Shown here piece by piece: positions 1-9,248 of a stretch of DNA of 35,000 nt; the first letter of the stretch is position 1, and each line of letters begins with the position of its first letter. Location: assembly GCA_902563555.1 (NCBI GenBank), contig CACEXM010000002.1, positions 1-35,000 on the forward strand, given 5' to 3'. The position numbers and the translations under genes were made by a program. The notes below the pieces were generated by a model. That model ran no database searches, was not told where the DNA came from, and saw nothing but the letters and a program-made list of their open reading frames with translations. The stretch is from an uncultured Pelagibacteraceae bacterium (GTDB lineage Bacteria > Pseudomonadota > Alphaproteobacteria > Pelagibacterales > Pelagibacteraceae).

Positions 1-2
1 CT

Positions 3-1673
3 GCTTATTTGAAGCTGAATAAAAATTTTAATTTATCAATATTTTCGACTTTAATTCTCTTGATTTCTTTTTGTTTCTATTTTTTAAATTCACTAAATTT
101 TTTTTATTTGAAAGAATTTTCGAAGTTTATTTTTTATAGTTTTATTTTCTTTGGTTATTTTTCATTAATACTCAAAATTTTAAATTTCAAAAAAAAAGAT
201 GAAAAAAAATTCTTTAAATGGAACTATCTTAATACGATTTATTTCCTAATTATTATTAACGTACTAATATCTTCATTAGTTCCAGTTACTGATGCAGACT
301 CAGTAAGATATCATCTTGGCCAATTCAACAATGATCAAAAATTTATTGATTTTGATTTACATAGTAAAATTTCTTATATTGGGGATGGTCTTAATGTCAT
401 CAGCTATTATTCAAATACATTTAATATTGTCTCATGTTTAAACTTCTATTTTTTATTTTTGATAATTAGCCTTATAAAAAAAACTTTTTCTAAGGAAAAA
501 AAGATTTTTTTTTCTATTTTTTTATTATCAATACCAATTTATTTAAATCTTTTAATATCTCAAAAACCTTTTCTATGGTTGGTATTTAATTTATTTTATA
601 TTTTTTTTCTGGATTACAAAAAATTAATTGATAAAAATTCTTTATCATTTTTAATAATTTTAATTAATTTATCTTTAATTCAAATTTCCAAACCAGAATT
701 TTTGCTTGTAATCCCTTTATTTATTGTTTTTTTGATTATAAAATTAAAATCAAATTTTAGCATAAAAGAAAAACCTAGCAAAATATTTTCATATGTTGTC
801 TGTATACTTTTATTTCCTTTAATTTTTTTGATTTATAATTTTTTTGTTTTTTCCGATCCTACAAAAATACTACTGGTACAAAATAACATTGGTGAGGAGA
901 AATTTGTAAGTTTTTTGAAGAGTTCAAACATCTCAATCTCATTATCAAATATTTTTGAATTCTTTTTAAATTTGGGACTTCCAATTAAATATTTGAGTTA
1001 TTTTTCGATCTCTTTAGGTTTTGGTTTTTTTATATGTATTTTATTTTCCAAATTTAGATTAGATAAAAATTATATTTTACTGATTTTTTTTATTATTCTC
1101 AATTTAACACTTCATAGAATAGATATTGAAGAAAATCATTCAAGAAATTACGTCTTGATTTATTTAATTTTAATCTATCTATTTTTACAACAAAAAATAA
1201 TTCAAAAAAACTTTATAAAAATTATTTTAATTATACAATTAATGATAACTCAAGCTTCATTTATGTTTTTTAATTATGAAATTTACTTTAAAGATAAGTA
1301 CAAAGAGATAGCTTATAATTATTCTAATGAAAATAAAATTTTTGAAAAAACGAGATTAATAAATAACACAATAATTGTAACCAACATTGATGGAAATTTA
1401 TTTAAAAGATATGATTATGTAAATATTGATTATTACAACTTTGACAGAAGCTTTTTTTATGAAAAATTTTATAATAAAATCAAAAATGATAAAAAAATAA
1501 ATCAAATTATTTTAATTTTGAAAGATGGTGATACTTATCCTGCCTTAAATCAGTTCCTAAGTGAGGAACTATTAATTTCTATAAGAACAAGAAATCCACT
1601 TAAAAAGAAACTAACAGAAAATTATTCGATTTATAAACTCTCTAAAAAAGAATTATCGTTTTTTTCTCCATAG
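3..1673 (+). CDS. Polytopic membrane protein, possible GT-C-like glycosyltransferase or polymerase (5' end uncertain)
   Basis: Integral membrane protein, probably acting on lipid-linked glycans at the inner membrane. About ten or more strongly hydrophobic segments span most of the chain, separated by Lys-rich loops, and the last ~120 residues look soluble. After the first membrane segments there is an Asp-Ala-Asp-Ser (DADS) loop followed by Tyr-His-Leu, an acidic loop reminiscent of GT-C enzymes. The first in-window start is a TTG at 9, but the frame is open to base 3, so the gene may begin left of the window. The family is not firmly recognised. The glycosyltransferase/polymerase role is inferred from topology, the acidic loop and the neighbours. 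It converges on the gene at 1725-2789. Confidence 0.6.
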   Translation, partial: AYLKLNKNFNLSIFSTLILLISFCFYFLNSLNFFYLKEFSKFIFYSFIFFGYFSLILKILNFKKKDEKKFFKWNYLNTIYFLIIINVLISSLVPVTDADSVRYHLGQFNNDQKFIDFDLHSKISYIGDGLNVISYYSNTFNIVSCLNFYFLFLIISLIKKTFSKEKKIFFSIFLLSIPIYLNLLISQKPFLWLVFNLFYIFFLDYKKLIDKNSLSFLIILINLSLIQISKPEFLLVIPLFIVFLIIKLKSNFSIKEKPSKIFSYVVCILLFPLIFLIYNFFVFSDPTKILLVQNNIGEEKFVSFLKSSNISISLSNIFEFFLNLGLPIKYLSYFSISLGFGFFICILFSKFRLDKNYILLIFFIILNLTLHRIDIEENHSRNYVLIYLILIYLFLQQKIIQKNFIKIILIIQLMITQASFMFFNYEIYFKDKYKEIAYNYSNENKIFEKTRLINNTIIVTNIDGNLFKRYDYVNIDYYNFDRSFFYEKFYNKIKNDKKINQIILILKDGDTYPALNQFLSEELLISIRTRNPLKKKLTENYSIYKLSKKELSFFSP

Positions 1674-1724
1674 AGCTCTTGTTTAAAAATATTTTTTTTA
1701 CCCAAAATAATTTAAGAAAAAAAA

Positions 1725-2789
1725 TTATCTTAATAATTTATAATATAAAATAAATAATAGATATTTGATATAATCTATTTTAAAAATTTTTTTTAAGTTT
1801 ATATTTTCTTGACAAACAATATTTAAAAAATTTGAAAATTTATCTGATTTAATTTTATCTCCTATTTCAAAATAATCTTTTGAAACATTCATTCCCGAAA
1901 CTGTAGGTCTCATAAGAATATTTTCAAAATCAATATTTAAAAAGTTACAAATTATTTCTTGTTTTTTTTTTACATCATTTAAAAAATCTTCAAGTTTAAT
2001 TATTAAAAAATTATCTGGATATTGAGATTGTAAAAAATTTATTTTTTTTATACTTATATAATACCTTTTTTTAAAGTTTTGCTTATACATAGATCCTAAT
2101 AATAATTTTTCTATTTGTTGATTATTCAATTTCCAGCCCTTTTGGGATCTTAATGATTTTGAATATAATAAATCTTTTAAATTTCGATAAACAAATATAC
2201 ATTTAAAATTAAACTTTTCTTTTATAAAAAAATTTAATTTTTCAAAACACTCATTTGCCTCAGGTATTACTATATTCTTACTAATATCATTTTGTTTTTT
2301 TTCACTGACATAATGTTTAAAATAATTTTCATAAAATATATCAAGAAAATTCTCTGACGTTACAATACCTTTATTAAAAATATTCTCCATAAAACTTCGA
2401 TCAAACGAAAAAAAATCAAAATCAAATTTTTCAATATTATTTTTTCCTGTTTTACTATTGTCAAAAAGAGTTTTTAAATAAGAATGCACTTCAATTGCAG
2501 AATAATTTGCTGAAATATTGAGCAGCTTTCTTAATTTATTATGATCTATTGGATATGATAATTTATCATTATGGTATTTAACCCTTAGTAAATTTTTTTC
2601 TTGCTTTAAATAATATTTTATTTGTATGTCCTCTTTATAATCTTGATTTAATAAATTAAATATATCGAATGGAATATTTGAAATTTTTTCATGTGTATGA
2701 ACAACTTTAAGCTTTGAATGGGAATCTAAAAACTTTAAAATGGTACTTTTTCCACTTTGAGAAAAACCAGTGATAAAAATTTTCTTCAT
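1725..2789 (-). CDS. Sulfotransferase-like P-loop protein
   Basis: Likely transfers sulfate from PAPS to a carbohydrate, in the cytoplasm or at the inner membrane face. The N-terminus holds a P-loop-like 5'-phosphosulfate loop, GFSQSGKST, at residues 8-16 directly after a short beta strand. A second conserved region (VYRNLKDLLYS, about residue 200) matches the Arg...Ser 3'-phosphate motif of sulfotransferases. The C-terminal third has the usual Leu-Glu-Asp plus short helical pattern (LEDFL, then FLNID). The length of 354 residues fits the family. The first P-loop is closer to a kinase GxxxxGKST than in most sulfotransferases, so a nucleotide kinase is the alternative. It is divergent from the formyltransferase at 2884 and shares a 94-base upstream gap with it. 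Confidence 0.6.
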   Translation of the reverse strand: MKKIFITGFSQSGKSTILKFLDSHSKLKVVHTHEKISNIPFDIFNLLNQDYKEDIQIKYYLKQEKNLLRVKYHNDKLSYPIDHNKLRKLLNISANYSAIEVHSYLKTLFDNSKTGKNNIEKFDFDFFSFDRSFMENIFNKGIVTSENFLDIFYENYFKHYVSEKKQNDISKNIVIPEANECFEKLNFFIKEKFNFKCIFVYRNLKDLLYSKSLRSQKGWKLNNQQIEKLLLGSMYKQNFKKRYYISIKKINFLQSQYPDNFLIIKLEDFLNDVKKKQEIICNFLNIDFENILMRPTVSGMNVSKDYFEIGDKIKSDKFSNFLNIVCQENINLKKIFKIDYIKYLLFILYYKLLR

Positions 2790-2883
2790 TTAAATTTTTA
2801 AGATAATTTTAATTTATTATTATATCAAATTTTTAAGTTTTTGATTATTTATAAACGATGATAAAAGGTAAATATATTTAAAT
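2790..2883. promoter_or_regulatory. Divergent intergenic region, probable promoters for 1725-2789 and the 2884 operon
   Basis: This 94-base gap separates two divergent genes and is the only non-coding DNA upstream of the long + strand operon, so it should hold that operon's promoter. On the - strand a perfect TATAAT lies at 2819-2824, about 30 bases upstream of the ATG at 2789, with only a weak -35 match. No convincing + strand -10/-35 pair was picked out. The call rests on position and one hexamer. Confidence 0.3.
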
Positions 2884-3678
2884 ATGAAGATTTTATTAAT
2901 ATCAGGAGATCACAAAAGACATAAAAATTTTGCATCTGTTATTGACTCAAAATTTGAGCTTGTATCTTGGATTGTTGAAAAGAGAGAAGATAGTCTTCCA
3001 AAAATTTATAGGTTCAAGAATAAAATTGATAAAACTAACTTTAATTATCACTTTAAAAAAAGAGATGAATATGAAAAAAAATATTTTAAATATAATGAAA
3101 AAAAAATTAATCAAAAAAAAGTTAAAATTACAAAAATCAAAAAAAATATAAAGAAAATCAAATCTATATTAAAAAAATATAAACCCAAAATTTTAATTAC
3201 TTTTGGATCTTCAATTATACCCAATGAATTGCTAAAGAATTTACCCAAATATTCTATTAATTTACATTCAGGATTAGCACCATATTATAAGGGCTCTGCG
3301 TGCAACTTTTGGCCTATATATTTTTTACAACCAAATTTTGTTGGAATGACTTTCCACTATCTAAGTAATAAATTAGACTCTGGAAAAATAATACATCATA
3401 GTATTCCAAAATTAAAACTTAACGAAAATATTCATTCTTTGGCATGCAGAGCGCAAATAAAAGCTTTTAAAGATTTTGTAAAAATTGTTGATAAAATAAA
3501 AAAAAATAATTTGAGTGGAAAATCATTAGATATTAACGGAAAACTTTTTCAAAAAAAAGATTTTAAACCAGAGCACTTAAGAATAGTTTACAATACATTT
3601 AAGGATAGTATTATTAATTTATTTTTAAAAAAAAAAATTTTAACCAACAAACCTATAATTGTAAATTATAATGATTAA
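2884..3678 (+). CDS. Formyltransferase family protein (probable amino-sugar N-formyltransferase)
   Basis: Predicted to transfer a formyl group from 10-formyl-tetrahydrofolate to the amine of a nucleotide-linked amino sugar or aminocyclitol. The catalytic triad of the methionyl-tRNA-formyltransferase fold is visible: Asn126 and His128 in SINLHSGLAPYYKGS, and Asp165 in the LDSGKII loop. The chain of 264 residues lacks the C-terminal tRNA-binding domain of Fmt, as in sugar formyltransferases such as VioF or WlaRD. Residues 45-100 form a very Lys-rich linker. It is the first gene of the + strand operon, and its stop overlaps the next start by eight bases. Together with the downstream Gfo/Idh dehydrogenase and DegT aminotransferase it suggests oxidation, transamination and then N-formylation of one sugar. 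Confidence 0.8.
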   Translation: MKILLISGDHKRHKNFASVIDSKFELVSWIVEKREDSLPKIYRFKNKIDKTNFNYHFKKRDEYEKKYFKYNEKKINQKKVKITKIKKNIKKIKSILKKYKPKILITFGSSIIPNELLKNLPKYSINLHSGLAPYYKGSACNFWPIYFLQPNFVGMTFHYLSNKLDSGKIIHHSIPKLKLNENIHSLACRAQIKAFKDFVKIVDKIKKNNLSGKSLDINGKLFQKKDFKPEHLRIVYNTFKDSIINLFLKKKILTNKPIIVNYND

Positions 3679-4768
3679 TATTGCTTTGATTGGATGTGGT
3701 AGAGTCTCAGAATTCCACTGCAAAGCAATAAAGAAACAGAAAAAGCTAAAATTAATTGCGTGTTGTGATCTTGACATAAATAAAGCAAAATATCTTGCAA
3801 AAAAGTATAAAGCTCAAAGTTTTTCAAATTACAATGAAATGCTAAAAAATTTGCCACAAATTGATATTGTTGCAATCATTACTCCATCTGGAATGCATTA
3901 TAAACACGCTAAATCTATAATAATTAAATATAAAAAAAATTTAATTGTCGAAAAGCCTATTTGCTTAAAAACAACTAATTTGATTAATTTATTTAAAATC
4001 GCTAAAAATAAGAGAGTTAAGATTTATCCAATTTTCCAAAATAGATACAACAAAGCAGTAAGACGAGTAAAGTTAGCTTTAAAAAATAATGAGTTAGGTA
4101 AAATAAGAACAATTAATGTGACAGTAAGATGGTGTAGGCCTCAAAGATATTATGATTTATCTACTTGGCGTGGTACTTACTCTCATGATGGTGGAGCATT
4201 ATCAAACCAAGGAATACATTATGTAGATATACTACAATATTTATCTGGAGGAATACTTGAAGTAAGTTGTATAGCTAGAACACTAGGAGCAAATATTGAG
4301 GTTGAAGATACCGCATTAGGACTATTCAAGCTCAAATCTGGTGGTATAGGATCTTTAGAGGTTACTACATCTGCAAGACCTGATGATTTTGAAGGCTCTC
4401 TAACAATTGTTGGATCAAAGGGATTAGCAAAAATATCAGGGTTAGCTTTAAATAAAATTGAAATCTTCTCACCATCACCTAAAGACATAAAAAAATTTAG
4501 CGATAATTTTTCTGATTTACCTGATAGAGGAAGAGTTTATGGTCGTGGGCATTTTGATACCTATGCTGATATTCAAAAAGATATCTTTACTAAAAAAAAG
4601 TATCCAATAGATTTCGATCAAGCCTACAAATCAATTAACTTTTTAAATTCTTTATATTCTTCATATGAAAACAAAAGTAAATGGATAAAATTAAACAAAA
4701 CAATTATTTCTAAGAAATTAGGAAGAGTAAACAACAGAATATCAAAATTATATACCACGGATAATTAA
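3671..4768 (+). CDS. Gfo/Idh/MocA family oxidoreductase, WlbA/WbpB-like
   Basis: NAD(P)-dependent sugar dehydrogenase. A Rossmann motif (IALIGCGRVSEFH, residues 4-16) opens the protein. The catalytic Glu-Lys-Pro of the family follows near residue 95 (VEKPICL), and the substrate-domain motif with Asn-Gln-Gly-xx-His-Tyr (SNQGIHYVDIL) lies near residue 180. This last motif and the C-terminal tail (SKWIKLN...KKLG) resemble UDP-GlcNAc(A) 3-dehydrogenases of the WlbA/WbpB type, which oxidise C3 ahead of a DegT aminotransferase. The next gene is exactly such an aminotransferase, starting one base inside this stop codon. A cyclitol (inositol-type) substrate is an alternative because of the cyclase later in the operon. 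The oxidoreductase at the right edge of the window shares the same tail, so the two look like paralogues. Confidence 0.85.
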   Translation: MINIALIGCGRVSEFHCKAIKKQKKLKLIACCDLDINKAKYLAKKYKAQSFSNYNEMLKNLPQIDIVAIITPSGMHYKHAKSIIIKYKKNLIVEKPICLKTTNLINLFKIAKNKRVKIYPIFQNRYNKAVRRVKLALKNNELGKIRTINVTVRWCRPQRYYDLSTWRGTYSHDGGALSNQGIHYVDILQYLSGGILEVSCIARTLGANIEVEDTALGLFKLKSGGIGSLEVTTSARPDDFEGSLTIVGSKGLAKISGLALNKIEIFSPSPKDIKKFSDNFSDLPDRGRVYGRGHFDTYADIQKDIFTKKKYPIDFDQAYKSINFLNSLYSSYENKSKWIKLNKTIISKKLGRVNNRISKLYTTDN

Positions 4769-5964
4769 TGAAAAAATTAGCAATTGATGGTGGAAAACCT
4801 CTAAGGCCTAAAGGTTTTCCTGAAAGATTTCCCTACGATAAAAGGGAATTAGATATAATTACAAAAATAATGAAGCTTTCTATAAAAACTGGAATTCCAT
4901 TCAGATACAATGACAAATATTCAAAAATTTACGAAAAAAAATTTATTAAATTTATGAATGGTGGTTTCTGTAATTTAGTGAATTCTGGCACAAATGCTTT
5001 ACTTGCAAGCATAGCATCTTTGAAGCTAAAAACAAAAAGTGATATTTTGGTACCATGTTTGACAGATGTAGGATGTGTTACCCCAATCATTATCTTAGGT
5101 TTTAAACCTATACCAGTAGATATCTGTAAAAAAAACTTTAATGTGAGTCTAGATGAAATAAAAAAAAAAATTACAAAAAATACAAGTGCTGTAATAGTGG
5201 CTCATATTGGTGGGGAAGTAACCGATATAGATAAAATCTCAAAGTATTTGAAATCTAAGAAAATAAAATTAATTGAGGACTGTTCTCAATCACATGGTGC
5301 TATGTATAAAAAAAATAAGGTGGGTACTTTTGGAGATATTTCTTTTTTTTCAACAATGTCATCTAAGCTTCATACAACTGGAGGTACAGGGGGAGTAATT
5401 TTCTCAAGATACAAAAATTTGATACATAACTCAAAACTTTTTTCCGATAGAGGGAAATATTTTCAAAATTCAAAGTTTACTGGCAAATATATTTCTACAG
5501 GCTTGAATTTAACAATTGATGAATTATCAAGTGCAATTGGAACGATCCAGCTAGATAAATTATCTTTAACAATTAAAAGAACTAATTTTATTGGCGAGTA
5601 TATTAAAAAAAAACTTATCGATAATAAATCACCGTCAAAAATATCTGGTCAATATAAAAATACTTTTAATGTATACTGGTTTCTAAGAATAACTCTCGAT
5701 TTAACAAAAATAAAAGTAAGTAAAAAGAAATATTGTGAAGCTTTGAAAAAGGAAGGTTTAAGTTTATCTGAAAAATATATATATAATCCTTTTTATCAAA
5801 AGTGGATAAAAGATCATAAATTCAAAAAAAAACTTAAATTTCCTAATTACGATCAAAGCCTAAAAAAGAACTATGTCATTTTTATCAGAGAAAATTATAA
5901 CAAAAAAGATGTACAAGACATTATAAGAATTATAAAAAAAGTTGACAATGAATTTAAAAAATAA
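4768..5964 (+). CDS. DegT/DnrJ/EryC1/StrS aminotransferase (AHBA-synthase/inosose-aminotransferase type)
   Basis: PLP-dependent aminotransferase acting on a keto-sugar or keto-cyclitol. The internal aldimine lysine is Lys200 in TMSSKLHTTGGTGG, and the PLP-ring Asp is Asp171 in IEDCSQSHG. The N-terminal LAIDGGKPLR...FP motif is typical of the DegT subgroup that includes 2-deoxy-scyllo-inosose aminotransferases and 3-amino-5-hydroxybenzoate synthase, and is usually absent from PseC/ArnB-type members. At 398 residues it is full length. It follows the Gfo/Idh dehydrogenase with a one-base overlap (TAATG), a classic oxidation-then-transamination pair. The cyclase gene at 9991 in the same operon supports, but does not prove, an aminocyclitol product. 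Confidence 0.88.
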   Translation: MKKLAIDGGKPLRPKGFPERFPYDKRELDIITKIMKLSIKTGIPFRYNDKYSKIYEKKFIKFMNGGFCNLVNSGTNALLASIASLKLKTKSDILVPCLTDVGCVTPIIILGFKPIPVDICKKNFNVSLDEIKKKITKNTSAVIVAHIGGEVTDIDKISKYLKSKKIKLIEDCSQSHGAMYKKNKVGTFGDISFFSTMSSKLHTTGGTGGVIFSRYKNLIHNSKLFSDRGKYFQNSKFTGKYISTGLNLTIDELSSAIGTIQLDKLSLTIKRTNFIGEYIKKKLIDNKSPSKISGQYKNTFNVYWFLRITLDLTKIKVSKKKYCEALKKEGLSLSEKYIYNPFYQKWIKDHKFKKKLKFPNYDQSLKKNYVIFIRENYNKKDVQDIIRIIKKVDNEFKK

Positions 5965-6871
5965 GTCAGTTAAAGTAGCTGTTTGTTCAAGAACTTTTTA
6001 TAAAAATTTATATTTAAGAAATGAATTAAAAAAACTAAAAAAAATAATCAAATTTAATAAAACAAATAAAACTCTTCGAAATAAAGAATTATCTAATTTC
6101 ATTAGTGACTCGGAAATAACTATAATTGGTTTAGAAATAATAAATAAATCTATAATTAATAAATTGCCTAATTTAAAAACTATTATAAAGTACGGTGTTG
6201 GTTTAGATAAAATTGATTTAAATTATTTAAAAAAAAAAAATATTAAACTTATTCATTTTCCTGGTTTCAATAAAAGATCTGTATCTGAGCTTGTTTTAGG
6301 TTATATTCTCGCAAAATCTAGAAATCTTTACGAACATTTTAAGGAGACCAAAAACAAAAATTGGGAAAATAAAACTGGAAACTTAGTAACTAAAAAAAAA
6401 ATTGGAATTATAGGTTGTGGAAATATTGGGAAAGATTTAATTAAAATTCTTAAACCATTTGATAATGAAATATATGTTAATGATATCAAAAATATTAATA
6501 ATTATGCAAAAAAAAATAATCTTAAAAATTCAAGTAAAAAAATTATTTTTAAAAATTGTGACTTTATCTCTATCCATATTCCTTATAACAAAAAAAATAG
6601 AAATATAATTGACCAGAAATATATTTCTTTGATGCGAGATAATTCAACCTTAATAAATACCTCAAGAGGAAATGTTGTTAACGAAAATGATCTTTATAAA
6701 AATTTGAAAAAAAAAAATATATTCTCTTATTTTGATGTTTTAAGTATTGAACCATTAAATAAAAATAATAGACTTATTAACCTTAAGAATTTTTTTCTTT
6801 CACCACATATAGGTGGATCTACATTGGAAAGTATATTAGAGGGCGGTCGCTTATGTATAAAAAGAATATAA
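5948..6871 (+). CDS. D-isomer-specific 2-hydroxyacid dehydrogenase (SerA-like)
   Basis: NAD-dependent reductase or oxidase of 2-hydroxy/2-keto acids. Visible features are the Rossmann motif GIIGCGNIGKD, the substrate Arg in LINTSRGNVV, the catalytic Glu in SIEPLN, and the catalytic His in SPHIGGST near the C-terminus. A TTG at 5942 is in frame, but the ATG at 5948 is the better start and gives 307 residues, with no C-terminal ACT domain. It overlaps the aminotransferase gene by 17 bases. Possible jobs are making a 2-keto acid precursor for the KdsB-like activated sugar, or recycling 2-hydroxyglutarate if the upstream dehydrogenase works like WbpB. Both are inference. Confidence 0.85.
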   Translation: MNLKNKSVKVAVCSRTFYKNLYLRNELKKLKKIIKFNKTNKTLRNKELSNFISDSEITIIGLEIINKSIINKLPNLKTIIKYGVGLDKIDLNYLKKKNIKLIHFPGFNKRSVSELVLGYILAKSRNLYEHFKETKNKNWENKTGNLVTKKKIGIIGCGNIGKDLIKILKPFDNEIYVNDIKNINNYAKKNNLKNSSKKIIFKNCDFISIHIPYNKKNRNIIDQKYISLMRDNSTLINTSRGNVVNENDLYKNLKKKNIFSYFDVLSIEPLNKNNRLINLKNFFLSPHIGGSTLESILEGGRLCIKRI

Positions 6872-7632
6872 ATTTTTCAAAATTAAATATTTATGGTTTT
6901 GTACCAGCTAGAATGGCTGCCACTAGATTTCCTGGTAAACCTCTTAAAAAGATTTTAGGCAAGCCTATGATCCAGCATGTATACGAAAAAGCAAAAAAGT
7001 TCAAACACTGGAAAAATCTCTTTCTTACTACTTGTGACAAAGAAATAAATGATTTTGCAAAAAAAAATTCAATACCAAATATAATGACATCAAAAAAACA
7101 TAAAAGATGTCTTGATAGAGTTTATGAAGCAGCAAATAAAACTAAGGGTATAAAAAATAATGATTTAATTGTTTGTGTTCAAGGTGACGAACCAATGCTC
7201 AAACCAAATATGATAATAAATGCTATAAAACCTATACTAAAAAAGAAGGTTAATTGTACTGTTCTTGCAATGGACATAATTCATAAAGATCAATTTTTAA
7301 ATAAAGATATTGTAAAAATTATTCATGATGAAAATGATGAGGTGCTTTACACCTCTAGGGCACCAATACCGTATGCAAAAGAGTTTAATAGAAAAATTGG
7401 TGCAAAAAGAATTTATGGAATATTTGTATTCAAGTGGTTTTTTTTAAAAAAATTTTATCGTACACCTGAAAGTAATTTGGAAATTATAGAATCTTGTGAC
7501 TCAAATAGAATTTGTGATCATGGAAGAGGACAATTCATTGCAAGACAAAAATATGTTGCATCCTTCTCTGTTGACACACCGGCAGACTTAAAAAAAGTAG
7601 AGAATTTTTTGAAAAAGAATGAAAAAAATTAA
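6853..7632 (+). CDS. kdsB: CMP-KDO synthetase-like cytidylyltransferase
   Basis: Activates a 3-deoxy-2-ulosonic acid, or similar sugar acid, with CTP to give a CMP-sugar. The KdsB signature is clear: PARMAATRFPGKPL near the N-terminus for nucleotide binding, VQGDEPML for magnesium and CTP, and TSRAPIPY. The C-terminal part departs from housekeeping KdsB: the usual Leu-Glu-Gln segment is replaced by an IIESCDSNR...DHGRGQF stretch, so the substrate may not be KDO itself. It is 259 residues long, overlaps the dehydrogenase gene by 19 bases and the next gene by 14. It sits in an operon without KdsA or KdsD, so it is unlikely to be the cell's lipid-A KdsB. Eight-amino-KDO or another carboxylated sugar is possible. 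Confidence 0.85.
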   Translation: MYKKNINFSKLNIYGFVPARMAATRFPGKPLKKILGKPMIQHVYEKAKKFKHWKNLFLTTCDKEINDFAKKNSIPNIMTSKKHKRCLDRVYEAANKTKGIKNNDLIVCVQGDEPMLKPNMIINAIKPILKKKVNCTVLAMDIIHKDQFLNKDIVKIIHDENDEVLYTSRAPIPYAKEFNRKIGAKRIYGIFVFKWFFLKKFYRTPESNLEIIESCDSNRICDHGRGQFIARQKYVASFSVDTPADLKKVENFLKKNEKN

Positions 7633-8635
7633 TGTTGCAATTGTAGGGTTTGGTTTAGTTGGAAATAGAAGAAAGAAATATATTGATAAAAATAAAAAAT
7701 TTAATTTAAAATTTATTAGCGATAATAGATTTAATAAAGACTTCAAAAGAAAAAATATTTTTTTTTACAAAAACTATAAAAATATTCCAATTAAAAATTT
7801 GAATGCTGTATTTATAACTTTACCAAATTTCTTAGCTCCTGTTGTAACTAAATATTTTTTAAAAAAGAATATTCACATTTTTTGTGAAAAACCACCTGCA
7901 AAAAATTTGGCAGAAATAATTGATGTATATAAAATTTATAAAACTAAAAAAAATCTAAAATTAAAATATGGTTTTAATCATAGATATCATCTTTCAGTAC
8001 AATTGGCTAAAAAAATAATCGACAAAAAAAAAATTGGTCAAATTATAAATATCAGAGCTATTTATGGTAAAAGCAAGATTTTGAATTTTTCAAAGAATAA
8101 TTGGAGATCAAAAAAAAAATTAGCTGGTGGTGGTATTCTTTTAGATCAAGGAATTCATATGCTTGATTTAATTAGATATTTAGCTGGAGATTTTGAAGAA
8201 TATAAAAGTTTTATATCTAATAAATATTGGAAGTATGATGTTGAGGATAATGCATTCGCAATAATGAGAAATAAACAAGGAATTATTGCCTCAATTCACT
8301 CAACAGCAACACAATGGCAACATAAATTTAATTTAGAAATAATATGCTCAAAAGGATCAATTATTTTAGATGGAATACTTTCAAGTACAAAAACTTATGG
8401 AAAAGAGCAGCTCAGGATTTATCCTTCTGCTGAACCTTATACATACAAAAACAACAAGAAAACAAAAATATTTTACTTTAATAACGACCCATCATGGGAA
8501 CTGGAAATTAAAGAATTTGCAGATGTTATTACTTATAATAAAGCAGTCAAATATGGTACGATTGATGAGGCTATAAAAGTAATGAGAATGATCCAAAAAA
8601 TTTATAAAAATGATGAGAGAGTTTTAAAAATATGA
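7619..8635 (+). CDS. Gfo/Idh/MocA family oxidoreductase
   Basis: Second NAD(P)-dependent sugar or cyclitol dehydrogenase of the operon. The N-terminal Rossmann motif is VAIVGFGLVGNRR, the family's Glu-Lys-Pro is in CEKPPAKN, and the substrate-domain motif with catalytic His is LLDQGIHMLDLIRYLAG. It differs from the 3671-4768 protein in having DQGIHMLD rather than NQGIHYVD, so it probably oxidises or reduces a different position or substrate. The 338 residues are full length. It overlaps the gene before by 14 bases and the gene after by four bases (ATGA), so translational coupling is likely. Between the KdsB-like and SIS genes, it probably works on the same branch as those. Confidence 0.85.
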   Translation: MKKINVAIVGFGLVGNRRKKYIDKNKKFNLKFISDNRFNKDFKRKNIFFYKNYKNIPIKNLNAVFITLPNFLAPVVTKYFLKKNIHIFCEKPPAKNLAEIIDVYKIYKTKKNLKLKYGFNHRYHLSVQLAKKIIDKKKIGQIINIRAIYGKSKILNFSKNNWRSKKKLAGGGILLDQGIHMLDLIRYLAGDFEEYKSFISNKYWKYDVEDNAFAIMRNKQGIIASIHSTATQWQHKFNLEIICSKGSIILDGILSSTKTYGKEQLRIYPSAEPYTYKNNKKTKIFYFNNDPSWELEIKEFADVITYNKAVKYGTIDEAIKVMRMIQKIYKNDERVLKI

Positions 8636-9243
8636 AATCAATTGAAAAGTTAGCATATAAAGAGAAAAATATAGAAAATTTTAGTAAAAGATATTTAGAA
8701 AGAATAAATCTTATCTTTAAAAAAATAAATTTAAAAGAATTATCTAAGCTAGAAAATGAATTTTTGGATTTGAGAAAAAAAAATTCTACATTATTTGTTT
8801 TTGGTAATGGTGGTGGAGCTGCTACTGCAATGACGATGGCAAATGATTTAGGTTTTGATGTATTAAAAAAAACAAATAAAAAAACATTTAAAATTATTTC
8901 ACTTAACGATAATAGTTCTGTTGTAACTGCAATTGCAAATGACAAAAGTTATGATGAGATTTTTATGAATCAGTTAAAAATACATTTTAATAAAAAAGAT
9001 AAAATTTTAATTTTTTCAGCTTCTGGAAATTCTAAAAATTTGATTAAAGCAGCTAAATGGGTCAAGAAAAAAAAAGGTAAGGTAATAAGTATTATAGGTT
9101 TTGATGGTGGTAAACTTAAAAAGCTCAGTGATACTTACATTCATATTCCAACTGAAAGAGGTGAATACGGGCCTGTAGAAGATTTTCAATTAATGATAAA
9201 CCATATATTGGCACATTGGTTTCAAAAAAATTTAAAGAGATAA
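8632..9243 (+). CDS. SIS-domain phosphosugar isomerase, GmhA-like
   Basis: Predicted aldose-ketose phosphosugar isomerase. The SIS fold is shown by FVFGNGGGAATAM near residue 58, FSASGNSKNLI in the phosphate-binding loop, and the C-terminal GPVEDFQLMINHIL helix that carries catalytic residues in GmhA-like proteins. GmhA converts sedoheptulose 7-phosphate to D-glycero-D-manno-heptose 7-phosphate, and 203 residues fit that family. The family link to sedoheptulose 7-phosphate is notable because the cyclase two genes downstream belongs to a superfamily whose members cyclise that same sugar. The start codon overlaps the preceding stop as ATGA. Confidence 0.85.
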   Translation: MKSIEKLAYKEKNIENFSKRYLERINLIFKKINLKELSKLENEFLDLRKKNSTLFVFGNGGGAATAMTMANDLGFDVLKKTNKKTFKIISLNDNSSVVTAIANDKSYDEIFMNQLKIHFNKKDKILIFSASGNSKNLIKAAKWVKKKKGKVISIIGFDGGKLKKLSDTYIHIPTERGEYGPVEDFQLMINHILAHWFQKNLKR

Positions 9244-9248
9244 GGTTA

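Noticed and set aside
1712-1733. Possible stem-loop TTAAGA...TCTTAA between convergent genes
   Set aside because: Six A/T-rich pairs with a ten-base loop are expected by chance in this DNA, and the arm overlaps a coding end; too weak to call a terminator.
4219-4488. Open - strand frame of 89 codons
   Set aside because: Antisense shadow of the Gfo/Idh gene at 3671-4768, with no motif or start context.
8571-8945. Open - strand frame of 124 codons
   Set aside because: Antisense over the Gfo/Idh-SIS junction; both + strand genes have clear family motifs there.
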